Below are positions 5,752-13,599 of a stretch of 13,889 nt of DNA, piece by piece; the stretch's first letter is position 1; every line of letters begins with the position of its first letter. The position numbers and the translations under genes were made by a program. The stretch is from QNBT01 sp964563335 (GTDB lineage: Bacteria > Planctomycetota > Phycisphaerae > Sedimentisphaerales > Anaerohalosphaeraceae). Below the pieces are notes generated by a model, which was not told the origin of the DNA, made no database searches, and saw nothing but the letters and a program-made list of their open reading frames with translations. The stretch spans positions 1-13,889 of the forward strand of contig CAZLWL010000066.1 of the NCBI GenBank assembly GCA_964563335.1, in the 5' to 3' direction.

Positions 5752-6291
5752 TTATGGATTTGAAACAACCGGAAAACATTTTCTTCTCCACTCATATAAC
5801 TGCTTCTTTCGCGTGGTGATTAATGTTTTAATGAACTGGATATCTATTTTCTCAGGTTCGACCCCTTCTATCCACTGTTCAATAAAATTCATAAGTATTT
5901 CAAGTTCGCTATGGAGGTCATAGTATTCTATCGCCTGGCGAATAATGGTCCTGAGTTCCTCATCGAGTCCCCACGGTTTGGCGACGAATCTGAAAATCTC
6001 GCCTTGATTGATACCAGCCAGCAAGGTATGGATATCAGTGTATGCCGAAAAGATAAGCCTGATGACGTATGGGTGCTCTTTTTTGACGATTTTAAGAAGC
6101 TTGATACCAGACATTTGGGGCATACGCATATCGCTCAGGATTACGTGAACCTGCCTGGCTCGCAAAATGTCGATCGCTTCTTTGGCGCTGTCGGCAAAGA
6201 GGGTTTCGTATGGTTCATCCAGAAGAACCCGCTTAAGAGCGTTGAGGGTATTGGCCTCGTCATCAACAAATAATACTGTTCTCTTTTCCAC
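5752..6291 (-). CDS. Stand-alone receiver-domain protein
   Basis: 179 aa from GTG 6291. A complete receiver domain fills ~1-125 (D10/D11, D54 in LSDMRMPQ, S82, K105 in AKPW). The remaining ~54 residues (SELEILMNFIEQW... to RKKQLYEWRRK) form a short charged helical tail with no output domain I recognise. It could shuttle phosphoryl groups from the upstream membrane kinase to another protein, or act as a phosphate sink. The start overlaps the 3' end of the upstream kinase gene by 29 bp in another frame, implying translational coupling. An A/G-rich AAGGAAA lies about 12 nt upstream. The receiver is a close paralog of that in the next gene, so the pair arose by duplication, with the kinase module gained or lost in one copy. 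Confidence 0.88.
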   Translation of the reverse strand: MEKRTVLFVDDEANTLNALKRVLLDEPYETLFADSAKEAIDILRARQVHVILSDMRMPQMSGIKLLKIVKKEHPYVIRLIFSAYTDIHTLLAGINQGEIFRFVAKPWGLDEELRTIIRQAIEYYDLHSELEILMNFIEQWIEGVEPEKIDIQFIKTLITTRKKQLYEWRRKCFPVVSNP

Positions 6292-8842
6292 TGTGCACCG
6301 TTTCCTTTTCAGTATTTTGTTTAGATGTTTTAATCGGAAGTTTTATTGTGAATGTGGTTCCCTCGCCAACAGTACTGTCAACGAGGAGTTCGCCTTTGTG
6401 TTTAGTTACAATGATATCATGCGAAACGCTCAATCCCAAGCCTGTGCCCTTGCCGCTCGGCTTTGTGGTAAAGAAGGGGTCGAAAATCTTCGATAAGTTG
6501 TCGGGCGAAATCCCCGGCCCATCATCGGAGACTTCACAAACCGCTTCCGTCTCCGTTGCGTATGTCCTGATTGCGATGGTTCCCTTGTCGTCTCTTTCCT
6601 GCAACTTGATTGCCTGAGCCGCGTTTACGAGGATATTGAGAAATACCTGATTTATCTGGCCGGGGTTGCAATACACAGAAGGCAGGTCGCCAAGGTCTGT
6701 CTTGAGGTCGGCATCGTATTTGATTTCGTTTCTCGCCACAACGAGGGTAGCGTTGATGCCGCTATTAAGGTCGTATTCGTCAAATTCTTCAAGCTGGTCA
6801 ACTCTCGAGAAGTCCTTTAGATTCTGGATGATACTCGTAACCCTCTCTACACCTTCTCTCGACTCGTTGAACAGCGCCTGGATGTCTTTGAGGATGAAGT
6901 CAATTTTCATGTCATCCCACGATTCCTTTATATCGTCCGCTTTCTTTTTCAGTTCGGCCTTTCCCAAAGTCTCAATCTGTCCGAGGAGTTCGCCATACAT
7001 TTCGATGAGGCCCTTGAATTTGGCCACATAGCTTTCCAGCGTCTGGAAGTTGCTGGCGACAAAGCCAACGGGCGTATTCATCTCGTGCGCGACGCCGGCG
7101 GCCAATTGGCCGATAGACGCAAGTTTTTCATTTTGCACCAATTGAGACTGCGTCTCTTTCAACTCCTGATTACTCTTTTTGAGCTTTTTGTAAGTAGTCC
7201 TTAGGTTATCCTCGGCCTGCTTACGCTCGGTTATATCCTCGCCGGAACTCAACAGGGCCTCGATTTGCCCCTTTTCATTACTTAATATGCTATTGTGCCA
7301 TGCGATAATTCTCTCTTCTCCGCTGCCGGTCGAAACAGGATTCTCAAGATATTCAGACGGCTCAATGTTTCCTTTCAACATGTTTGAAATAGCAGACCTT
7401 ACTTCCTCTCTACCTCTTTCCGGCACGAAATTATCACACCAGTCCTTACCGATAATGTCCTCTTCTCTGCGTCCTAAAACTTCGCACCCTTTCCTGTTAA
7501 TCAGACATACCTTTTGCTCGCTATCGATAACCAGCATTATTACTTCCGCCACATTAAGGTACTTCTGCGCCTTGTTTCTTTCGGCTTCTAACGCTTGTTC
7601 GGCCCGCTTGCGCTCCGTTATATCGCTGGCCAGACCGACGATTCCTATGATATTGCCATTCTCGCCCCGCCAGGGCACTTTCGTTGTTGAGAACCATTTG
7701 GTTGTACCGTCGGTCCCGTTATGAACTTGCACTTCATGATTGATTAACGGTTGGGCGGTTCGTATGATTTCCTCCTCTTGGACGCGGTATTCTTCTGCCC
7801 GTTGTCGGCCGAAGAAATCGAAATCTGTTTTGCCTACCACCTCCTTTGGCGAATCGGCCCCTAAGTTGCACGAGCAGCTCAAATTGTTGTAAACGAATAC
7901 ACCCTCGGTATCTTTCGCAAAGATCTGGTCCGGCAATGTATCCATCAATGTGCGCAGCAAATTTCGCTTTCGTATAAGTTCCCCCTCCGCCTCCTGGACC
8001 GAGATATTCATTTTTTCCATTGCTGCTAACAGTGTTCCTGTCTCATCTTTTGTGGTTACCTTGATTTTCACATCCCCTTCGCCGGCTGTGATGCGGTCGG
8101 CAATCTTGACCGCCGCGCCCAGCAGCTTGCTGATACCATGAGAGATCAAAATCCCCACCACCAGGCTAAACAATACGATGATAGCCGAGAATGATAACAT
8201 ATAGACCATGGTCTTCAGCTTGCGGTTTTCTGCTCTGGCGAATGAATCTGCAACAAAGTTCGTCGTTTTCAATGCAAGAGCGCCCAGAACTTTATCCACT
8301 CCTCCGGCTTCGGCCTCAAGCTGCTCCATTGCCACTTCTGCCTCCCCGAATTTGCCTTGAGAGATTAAATTGAAGATGCGCTCACAAAGAAAACCATAAT
8401 CACTATATTCTTTGCTAATACCCCTCCACTCGTAGTCCACTTTTTGAACCGCTTTACCCATTTTAACGGTCCGATACTTCTCGTAGGTTCTTTCGATAAG
8501 CCCTCTGCCTTTTTCAATCTCTCGACGAATGTTCTCCCCGAGACTGGAAAATGCCTGTCTCGCTGCCCTGAAATCCTCTTCCGCAGCCTCGTCACGCCTC
8601 ATGCGTTTGCCGAATCCCATGGCCTCCTCGAAATACGCCTCCTGCCGAGCGTGACACATAGCAATCTTGTTGACAGACTCCAACAGCGGAACCGTCTCTT
8701 CAGCTATCACCTTTATTTCTTTTCCAATCGCATCGATCTGTCTTAGACTAAACTCTACGACCACGCTCATCAACAGCAGGATCAGGATCACCAGAACGGA
8801 GACCCTCGTGCTGATTTTCACATCTCTTAGAAATTTTCTCAT
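6263..8842 (-). CDS. Membrane sensor histidine kinase (HAMP, two PAS)
   Basis: 859 aa from ATG 8842. TTG 8848 is an alternative two codons earlier, with AAAGGGG 5 nt before it. TM1 ~14-31, an all-alpha extracytoplasmic domain (~32-208, four-helix-bundle type with several charged heptads), TM2 ~210-233, and HAMP ~234-288. PAS1 ~296-410 and PAS2 ~425-538 each end in a DITERK-type PAC motif. Then come a coiled coil, HisKA with H586 in GVAHEMNTP, and HATPase_c with N-box NQVFLNILVNAAQA, G1 DDGPGI and G2 GKGTGLGLS near 797-805. The stretch between the H-box and N-box is long (about 150 residues), as in kinases with HE-N-P--FV-SN signatures. It is the first gene of the operon. Its last ten codons overlap the receiver gene, its probable partner. 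The signal is unknown. Cys324 and Cys326 (NLSCSC) in PAS1 are notable, but no heme or metal site is evident. Confidence 0.92.
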   Translation of the reverse strand: MRKFLRDVKISTRVSVLVILILLLMSVVVEFSLRQIDAIGKEIKVIAEETVPLLESVNKIAMCHARQEAYFEEAMGFGKRMRRDEAAEEDFRAARQAFSSLGENIRREIEKGRGLIERTYEKYRTVKMGKAVQKVDYEWRGISKEYSDYGFLCERIFNLISQGKFGEAEVAMEQLEAEAGGVDKVLGALALKTTNFVADSFARAENRKLKTMVYMLSFSAIIVLFSLVVGILISHGISKLLGAAVKIADRITAGEGDVKIKVTTKDETGTLLAAMEKMNISVQEAEGELIRKRNLLRTLMDTLPDQIFAKDTEGVFVYNNLSCSCNLGADSPKEVVGKTDFDFFGRQRAEEYRVQEEEIIRTAQPLINHEVQVHNGTDGTTKWFSTTKVPWRGENGNIIGIVGLASDITERKRAEQALEAERNKAQKYLNVAEVIMLVIDSEQKVCLINRKGCEVLGRREEDIIGKDWCDNFVPERGREEVRSAISNMLKGNIEPSEYLENPVSTGSGEERIIAWHNSILSNEKGQIEALLSSGEDITERKQAEDNLRTTYKKLKKSNQELKETQSQLVQNEKLASIGQLAAGVAHEMNTPVGFVASNFQTLESYVAKFKGLIEMYGELLGQIETLGKAELKKKADDIKESWDDMKIDFILKDIQALFNESREGVERVTSIIQNLKDFSRVDQLEEFDEYDLNSGINATLVVARNEIKYDADLKTDLGDLPSVYCNPGQINQVFLNILVNAAQAIKLQERDDKGTIAIRTYATETEAVCEVSDDGPGISPDNLSKIFDPFFTTKPSGKGTGLGLSVSHDIIVTKHKGELLVDSTVGEGTTFTIKLPIKTSKQNTEKETVHSGKENSIIC

Positions 8843-8982
8843 GACCAACGTTGCCCCTTTATAGAGGCCTCCTTACATTGGTTCGTTCCGGGCTCGAATT
8901 AACCTCAGTTTGTCGCTAAAGGAGCACAAAGTCCCGAAACACACTTGCGCAGTTCAGTCTTTTCAGAGATACAATCACGGTT

Positions 8983-9013
8983 AAAGTATCGGCGGAAATT
9001 AAGTGATACTTTC
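8983..9013 (-). promoter_or_regulatory. Inverted repeat and possible FliA-like promoter of the kinase operon
   Basis: In the gene-free 8849-9178 interval, AAAGTATC (8983-8990) and GATACTTT (9005-9012) form a perfect 8-bp inverted repeat with a 14-nt spacer. On the minus strand the same DNA reads GAAAG, 15-16 nt, then GCCGATAC. This resembles the sigma-28 -35 (TAAA) and -10 (GCCGATAA) at nearly the right spacing. It would give a ~130-nt leader before the kinase. It may instead be an operator. The rest of the interval shows no gene. A weak CCGAT/ATCGG hairpin (about 9129-9146) lies after the GH130 stop, without a T-run. Confidence 0.35.
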
Positions 9014-9178
9014 GAGTGTATAGGGGAATCTCCGGATTTTTGCGCCGAAAGACTCCTGAGAAGTGTAAACGCTGGCTATTGGACGGGGTATTGCTGCTTT
9101 CCTGGTGTGCTTAGGCGTTAATATATGGCCGATCATTACTTATCGGACAATCCAGTTATTACTTGTGATGACGGCCGT

Positions 9179-10225
9179 TTATTTCATGGTGCTCATGATT
9201 TTGTCGATTGTCGTTGTGGCTGCTGCGGTGAGTTCGTCTGAGGCACCATAATAGATGATGACCGTGCCATCGTTTTTGGTTATCGCCCCGCAGGAAAACA
9301 CAACATTTCCGTAAAAGCCCTTTACTTCGTAATCGGCCTCGGGCTGCATCAGCGTACTCTTCGAGCGGGCGATGACCTTGGTTGGGTCATTCAAATCGAA
9401 TAGGGCGGCTGCGAGGCTGTACTTATCGTTTTCATCTGAGCCGTGGTAAATCTCCAGCCATCCGGCGTCTGTCTTTATGGGTACGCAGCTTCCGCCCGTT
9501 TTCCCACTGTCAAAAGTACCCGGCCTCGGCATGATAAGAGGGCTGTGCCTGCCCCAGTCGGTAAGATTTTCGGAAGAAGCAATCCACACACCACGAGGGC
9601 CGATGTGCATCGGCACCGGGCGGGTAAGTGCATAGAACCTGCCTCCGATTTTTTCGGGAAAGAGAACTACATCGATGTTTTCGGGACAGAATATAATCCC
9701 TTGCCTGTCAAACTCCTTGAAATCGGTGGTTCTCAGCAAACCTGTGCAGATGCCGTGCTCGCTCACGACCTTATACGTAATATAGAATTTGTCGCCAATT
9801 CTGCTGATTCGCGGGTCTTCCAGGCCGAAGGTCTCGTAGTCCGTTTCGGGAAAAACTGTCGGCGTTTCGTCAATATCAAAATGTATACCATCCTTGCTGC
9901 GGGCCAGGCGCAGATGCGAGATACTTGTAAGATACATCCTGGCCTTGTAGTTAAAAACGCGTGAGTCTAAGATTTCCAGGTCCGGGTCACCGTGCTTGAT
10001 TCTGAGAGGATTGATCCGGCCGGTCTTCGGGTCCAGTATGGGGGCCAGCTCTTCATCATCGGCTTTATCTTTCGGCCGCTCGGCCACGCGCAACAAAAGG
10101 AGAATCTCATCGTTATAGATAGTAGCGGCGGCATTGAATGCACCGACAACCTCATAGTCACTGCGGCTGGGCGCCACATCAGCCGGTGTAATCAATGGAT
10201 TTTCGGCACATCTTTCGACCAACAT
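9179..10225 (-). CDS. GH130 family glycoside phosphorylase (type 1 of 2)
   Basis: 348 aa from ATG 10225, preferred because AAAGGGA lies 5-6 nt upstream. A TTG at 10240 would overlap that site. The five-bladed beta-propeller of GH130 (formerly DUF377) is recognisable by the N-terminal ENPLITPADV, GAFNAAA (28-34), LLLLRVAER, FGLEDPRI (133-140, with the conserved acid D137), LTRP (200-203), WLEIYHG (256-262) and YYGASD (325-330). Family members phosphorolyse beta-mannosides. The PSR-D-EVVGAFN opening recalls, from memory, the beta-1,2-mannobiose phosphorylase group, but this subfamily call is tentative. R202 and H261 occupy basic positions used for phosphate in family phosphorylases, favouring phosphorylase over hydrolase. 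There is no signal peptide, so it acts in the cytoplasm. It is divergent from the GT4 gene across 141 bp. Confidence 0.88.
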   Translation of the reverse strand: MLVERCAENPLITPADVAPSRSDYEVVGAFNAAATIYNDEILLLLRVAERPKDKADDEELAPILDPKTGRINPLRIKHGDPDLEILDSRVFNYKARMYLTSISHLRLARSKDGIHFDIDETPTVFPETDYETFGLEDPRISRIGDKFYITYKVVSEHGICTGLLRTTDFKEFDRQGIIFCPENIDVVLFPEKIGGRFYALTRPVPMHIGPRGVWIASSENLTDWGRHSPLIMPRPGTFDSGKTGGSCVPIKTDAGWLEIYHGSDENDKYSLAAALFDLNDPTKVIARSKSTLMQPEADYEVKGFYGNVVFSCGAITKNDGTVIIYYGASDELTAAATTTIDKIMSTMK

Positions 10226-10366
10226 AGACTTCCCTTTCAATTAATTCCCACCTGCTCCCGGTTTACGACTTGCAAGTAAGCGATAAATTACCGGGCAATT
10301 TGCTTTTAATCAAGATAATTTGCCGTTACGATACTGGCAACCTTTGGTTTATGTGGAGATGTGGAT
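10226..10366. promoter_or_regulatory. Divergent promoter region with palindromes
   Basis: This is shared by the GH130 gene (leftward) and the GT4 gene (rightward). ACTTGCAAGT (10268-10277) is a perfect 10-bp palindrome, nested in CCCGGT (10257-10262)/ACCGGG (10290-10295). AATTTGC occurs twice (near 10297 and 10317). On the minus strand TTGATT-17-TAATTT upstream of the palindrome is a weak promoter match that would put the palindrome in operator position. A LacI-family gene in the same locus makes it a candidate binding site. Confidence 0.4.
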
Positions 10367-11410
10367 ATGGATATTAAGTCGAAACGGATAGCAATTCTCT
10401 CGCCGGTTGCGTGGCGGACACCGCCCCGGGCTTATGGTGCGTGGGAGACGGTCGCCAGCAACATTACAGAGGGGCTGGTCGCACGCGGCTGGGGAAATAT
10501 AACGCTTTTTGCCACCAAAGATTCGATTACGAAGGCTACGCTTCACGCTGTAATTGAGAAGGGCTACGAAGAGGATGAAACTGCGGACCGCAAGGTGTGG
10601 GAGATGCTGCAAATTTCGGAGGTCATGGAGATGGCCGGTGATTTTGACCTTATCCACAGCAACTACGATTTTATCCCGCTTACGTATTCAAGACTCATAA
10701 ATACCCCGCTGCTGACCACGATTCACGGCTTTTCCTCGGACTCGATTCGGCCGGTTTACCGAAAGTATAAGGAGGGGTATTTCGTTTCCATCAGCGATTC
10801 GGACAGAGACCCCGAACTGCCTTATCTGGCAACAGTGTACAATGGCATCGACCTTTCGAACCTGACTTTAGGCTCAAAACGCGGCGATAAGCTTGTATTC
10901 TTAGGTCGCATACACTCGGATAAGGGGACGCATCTGGCATGTGAGGCCGCTAAAAAGGCCGGCATGGACCTAATCATAGCCGGCATAATCCAGGACCAGG
11001 ATTACTTCGACAATCTCGTTAAGCCGTATATCGACGACAAGTCAATAAAATTTATCGGCCCGGTCAATCCCGTCCAGCGCGATGCACTTTTCAAAGATGC
11101 CTACGCGGTGCTCCATCTTAATGAGCTTCCTGAGCGCTTCGGCCTGGTCCTGGCTGAGGCCAATGGCGCAGGTGTACCCGTAATTGCATACGACCGCGGT
11201 TCATGCCGCGAGGTGATAGTCGACGGCAAGACCGGCTTTCTCGTAAATACAGTCGATGAAGCGGCCCAGGCCGTCAATAAGATCGAGCAAATAGAGCCTG
11301 CGGTTTGCAGAAAGCACGTGGAAGATAATTTCAGTATAGACTGCATGGTCGCCGGCTATGAGAAAGTATATGAAGAGATATTCCGAAGAGAGGAAGCGAA
11401 GAAGAAGTAG
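10367..11410 (+). CDS. GT4 family glycosyltransferase (GT-B fold)
   Basis: 347 aa from ATG 10367, with GGAG (10355-10358) 8 nt upstream. The GTG at 10361 would be only 2 nt from that site. The N-terminal Rossmann domain opens KRIAILSPVAW with the acceptor-side loop PPRAYGAWE (19-27). The C-terminal nucleotide-sugar domain has KLVFLGRIHSDKG (175-187), HLNELPERFGLVLAEANGAGVP with the E-x7-E motif (E256, E264), and AYDRGSCREVIVDGKTGFLV. It retains these GT4 donor-site elements and should transfer a sugar from a nucleotide donor (UDP- or GDP-sugar, not determinable here) with retention. It has no signal peptide or membrane helix. The GH130 gene 62 bp downstream is likely co-transcribed. An enzyme that builds a glycosidic bond beside phosphorylases that cleave them suggests a synthesis and recycling pair. 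Confidence 0.88.
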   Translation: MDIKSKRIAILSPVAWRTPPRAYGAWETVASNITEGLVARGWGNITLFATKDSITKATLHAVIEKGYEEDETADRKVWEMLQISEVMEMAGDFDLIHSNYDFIPLTYSRLINTPLLTTIHGFSSDSIRPVYRKYKEGYFVSISDSDRDPELPYLATVYNGIDLSNLTLGSKRGDKLVFLGRIHSDKGTHLACEAAKKAGMDLIIAGIIQDQDYFDNLVKPYIDDKSIKFIGPVNPVQRDALFKDAYAVLHLNELPERFGLVLAEANGAGVPVIAYDRGSCREVIVDGKTGFLVNTVDEAAQAVNKIEQIEPAVCRKHVEDNFSIDCMVAGYEKVYEEIFRREEAKKK

Positions 11411-11472
11411 GCGGATTGCTGGAAGCGAGGTACGTAGAACTCAAACGCTCTCAAGGCAAAGGAACGCGATAG

Positions 11473-12408
11473 ATGGAAAAGGGACTGGTTAAGCGGTACG
11501 AAAATAATCCTATTCTGACGAAGGATGATATTCCTTATCCTGTGGAGACGGTTCACAACGCGGGTGTGGCCAAGTTTAATGACCGATACATGATGCTGTT
11601 TCGTTCGCACAGGGCCAACGGGCGCTCGATAATCGGACTTGCCGAGAGTAATGATGGTTTCAATTTCAAGGCAAGGCCGGAGCCTTTCATGACGCCCGCT
11701 GAAGAGGGTGTATTCGCCGAGTACGAGGCCTTCGGCGTCGAAGATGTACGCATTGTTTTTCTGGAGGATGCATATTACATAACCTACAGCGCGTATTCAG
11801 CCCACGGCGTCCGGATCGGCCTGGCAAAAACGACCGACTTCAAATCCGTCGAGCGTGTGGCCTTTATTACGCAGGCCGACTATCGAAATACGGTGCTGTT
11901 TGGCGAGAAGATTGGCGGCAGATATGTCAAACTCGACCGGCCGCACTCAGATATCAATCCGTGGTCTATCTGGATAAGTTATTCGCCGGATCTTGTGCAC
12001 TGGGGCGATTCGAAGGTGGTGCTAAAACCTGTGAAGTACCACTGGGACGAGATGAAGATCGGCCCGGGTGCACCACCGATCAAGACAGATAAAGGCTGGC
12101 TGAACATCTATCACGGTGTTTTTGAGACAATGGCAGGGGCAGTCTATCGTTTGGGAGTGGCTTTGCATAAGCTGGATGACCCTGCGGTTGTTCTTGGTGT
12201 AAGCGACCGATGGATTTTGCAGCCCGAGGACCCGTGGGAACGTACCGGCTATGTGCCCAACATTGTATTTACCTGCGGGGCCGTTGCCGAAGACGATGGC
12301 ACCTGCAAGTTATACTGGGGCGGTGCCGACACGGTAATGTGTGCGGGGACCGCAGTAATTGAGAAACTTGTTGATTTATGCCTGACCGACGGCAGGCCGG
12401 CTATGTAA
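11473..12408 (+). CDS. GH130 family glycoside phosphorylase (type 2 of 2)
   Basis: 311 aa from ATG 11473, with AAAGGAA (11458-11464) 8 nt upstream. GH130 propeller motifs: RYENNPIL (8-15), FGVEDVRI (87-94, conserved acid D91), YYITYSAY (101-108), RIGLAKTTDF, VLFGEKIGGRYVKLDRPHS (141-159), IWISYSPDL (166-174), KIGPGAPPIKTDKGWLNIYHG (195-215), VPNIVFTCGAV and YWGGADT (281-287). These resemble the beta-1,4-mannosyl phosphorylase subgroups (mannosylglucose, mannooligosaccharide or mannosyl-GlcNAc) more than its neighbour does, and the two GH130s are clearly diverged. EDVR replaces the more usual EDPR after the catalytic loop. R156 and H214 keep the basic positions expected of a phosphorylase. Cytoplasmic. 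Probably in one transcript with the GT4 gene upstream. The LacI-type regulator follows after 135 bp. Confidence 0.9.
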   Translation: MEKGLVKRYENNPILTKDDIPYPVETVHNAGVAKFNDRYMMLFRSHRANGRSIIGLAESNDGFNFKARPEPFMTPAEEGVFAEYEAFGVEDVRIVFLEDAYYITYSAYSAHGVRIGLAKTTDFKSVERVAFITQADYRNTVLFGEKIGGRYVKLDRPHSDINPWSIWISYSPDLVHWGDSKVVLKPVKYHWDEMKIGPGAPPIKTDKGWLNIYHGVFETMAGAVYRLGVALHKLDDPAVVLGVSDRWILQPEDPWERTGYVPNIVFTCGAVAEDDGTCKLYWGGADTVMCAGTAVIEKLVDLCLTDGRPAM

Positions 12409-12476
12409 CTCGCTCAACGGGTGCAATAAGCCAAAAACAAAAAATCGTGAAATCAACCGGTCTTATGAACAGGACA

Positions 12477-12501
12477 CGAAATTTTTCGTTGATTTCGAAA
12501 T
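12477..12501. promoter_or_regulatory. Adjacent AT-rich palindromes, possible LacI-type operator
   Basis: CGAAATTTTTCG (12477-12488; arms CGAAA/TTTCG) and ATTTCGAAAT (12492-12501; perfect, central CG as in LacI-family operators) lie just upstream of the -35 of the regulator promoter. They are candidates for autoregulation. No matching copy was found in the divergent region at 10226-10366, which weakens the case for a shared operator. Confidence 0.35.
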
Positions 12502-12507
12502 ATATAC

Positions 12508-12536
12508 TTGAATATCGTTCGCAATTTTGGTAGAAT
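12508..12536 (+). promoter_or_regulatory. Near-consensus promoter of the LacI-family gene
   Basis: TTGAAT (12508-12513), exactly 17 bp, TAGAAT (12531-12536). The predicted transcription start (~12542-12544) coincides with the ATG at 12544, so the mRNA would be leaderless or nearly so. Consistent with this, there is no good Shine-Dalgarno before the ATG (only AGGT 4 nt away). The gene can thus be transcribed apart from the GT4-GH130 genes. Confidence 0.55.
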
Positions 12537-12543
12537 AGGTCCC

Positions 12544-13599
12544 ATGGCAAAAAACGGGAAAAACACTGTAAAGCAAAAGTCGATAGCCGAGCATTTGAAT
12601 CTGTCGGTCGCGACCGTTTCGAAGGCCCTGAGCGATTACTCGGATATAAACGAGCAAACGCGGGCAAAAGTAATCAATACGGCCTCGAAAATGGGCTATA
12701 AGTTCGATACCCGCTCAAGAAAGGCATTGTCGGGCAAGAGCTATTTTGTTGGCGTGCTGATTTACGGTTATACCGACGACTGGCAGCACACCACATACTT
12801 TGCGGGGATGAGCGAAAGATGCGCCAAGATGAATGTTTCGTTGGTGCTTCATTATGTAAATGCAGCCGATTGTGAACAGATACTGGACCCGGACCACCAG
12901 CCGCCGGCTATGCGGGAAGGGCAACTATCCGGTTTGATCCTGGTCAATCGCTGGCCGAGACACATCGTGAAAAAACTCCTCAAGGAGACGCCGTGCGTTT
13001 CTGTGGTGCATCAGATTCCTCAAGTATCATTGGACATAATCGGAATCGACAACACCAGCGGGATATCGATGTTGATGGATTGCCTTTATCAGTTAGGGCA
13101 TCGTAGGATAGGTTTCTTTGGCAGGTGTGGTCAGGTAACCTGGTCTCGTCAACGATTTGGTGCGTATGCCGATTCACTTTGTCGATTAGGGCTGGATTTT
13201 GATGTTGAATCTATATGCGATGTGTCCGTAGAGCTATTTGAGGACAAGTCGTTTGAGTGGGATAAGCAGATTGATTATGTAGCCGGGCAGCTTCGCCGAG
13301 GTGTGAAGGCATGGATGTGCGCCAGCGACCGAGCTGGTTATATATTGTGTCGGGGGCTGATGGACAGGGGGATTAATGTGCCGCGTGATGTTTCAATCAC
13401 CGGCTTTGACAACAGTGAGACCGATAGACTTGGCTGTCGGGAGCTGACAAGCGTGAGTGTGCCCGCTTTGAAGATTGGCGCCGAGGCATTGCGTCGTCTG
13501 ATAACCCGTCTTCGCCACCCGACCGGCCCCTATCTTCATGTGGAGCTTCCCTGCAAATTTGTGGAGGGTCTGACAACCGCCGCACCGAGCGCCGATTAG
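12544..13599 (+). CDS. LacI family transcriptional regulator
   Basis: 351 aa from ATG 12544. A TTG at 12508 is open in frame but would be the first base of the -35 box, so it is rejected. The N-terminal LacI helix-turn-helix is at 9-58 (VKQKSIAEHLNLSVATVSKALSD, with the S-ATVS-AL recognition helix), and the hinge helix is near 55-65. The periplasmic-binding-like effector domain starts at SYFVGVLIYG (66-75). Core motifs are DIIGIDNTSGI (164-174), LGHRRIGFFG (184-193), CASDRAGYILCRGL (259-272) and SITGFDNSE (284-292). A Cys-rich effector domain and the weakly conserved first subdomain suggest an atypical ligand. Location after the GH130 and GT4 genes implies control of that locus in response to a sugar or sugar phosphate. 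Length is normal for the family. Confidence 0.92.
   Translation: MAKNGKNTVKQKSIAEHLNLSVATVSKALSDYSDINEQTRAKVINTASKMGYKFDTRSRKALSGKSYFVGVLIYGYTDDWQHTTYFAGMSERCAKMNVSLVLHYVNAADCEQILDPDHQPPAMREGQLSGLILVNRWPRHIVKKLLKETPCVSVVHQIPQVSLDIIGIDNTSGISMLMDCLYQLGHRRIGFFGRCGQVTWSRQRFGAYADSLCRLGLDFDVESICDVSVELFEDKSFEWDKQIDYVAGQLRRGVKAWMCASDRAGYILCRGLMDRGINVPRDVSITGFDNSETDRLGCRELTSVSVPALKIGAEALRRLITRLRHPTGPYLHVELPCKFVEGLTTAAPSAD

Noticed and set aside
12508..12543. TTG-initiated 12-residue extension of the LacI-family protein
   Set aside because: The TTG coincides with the -35 hexamer of a strong promoter. The extension has no ribosome site and lies outside the family's usual N-terminus.
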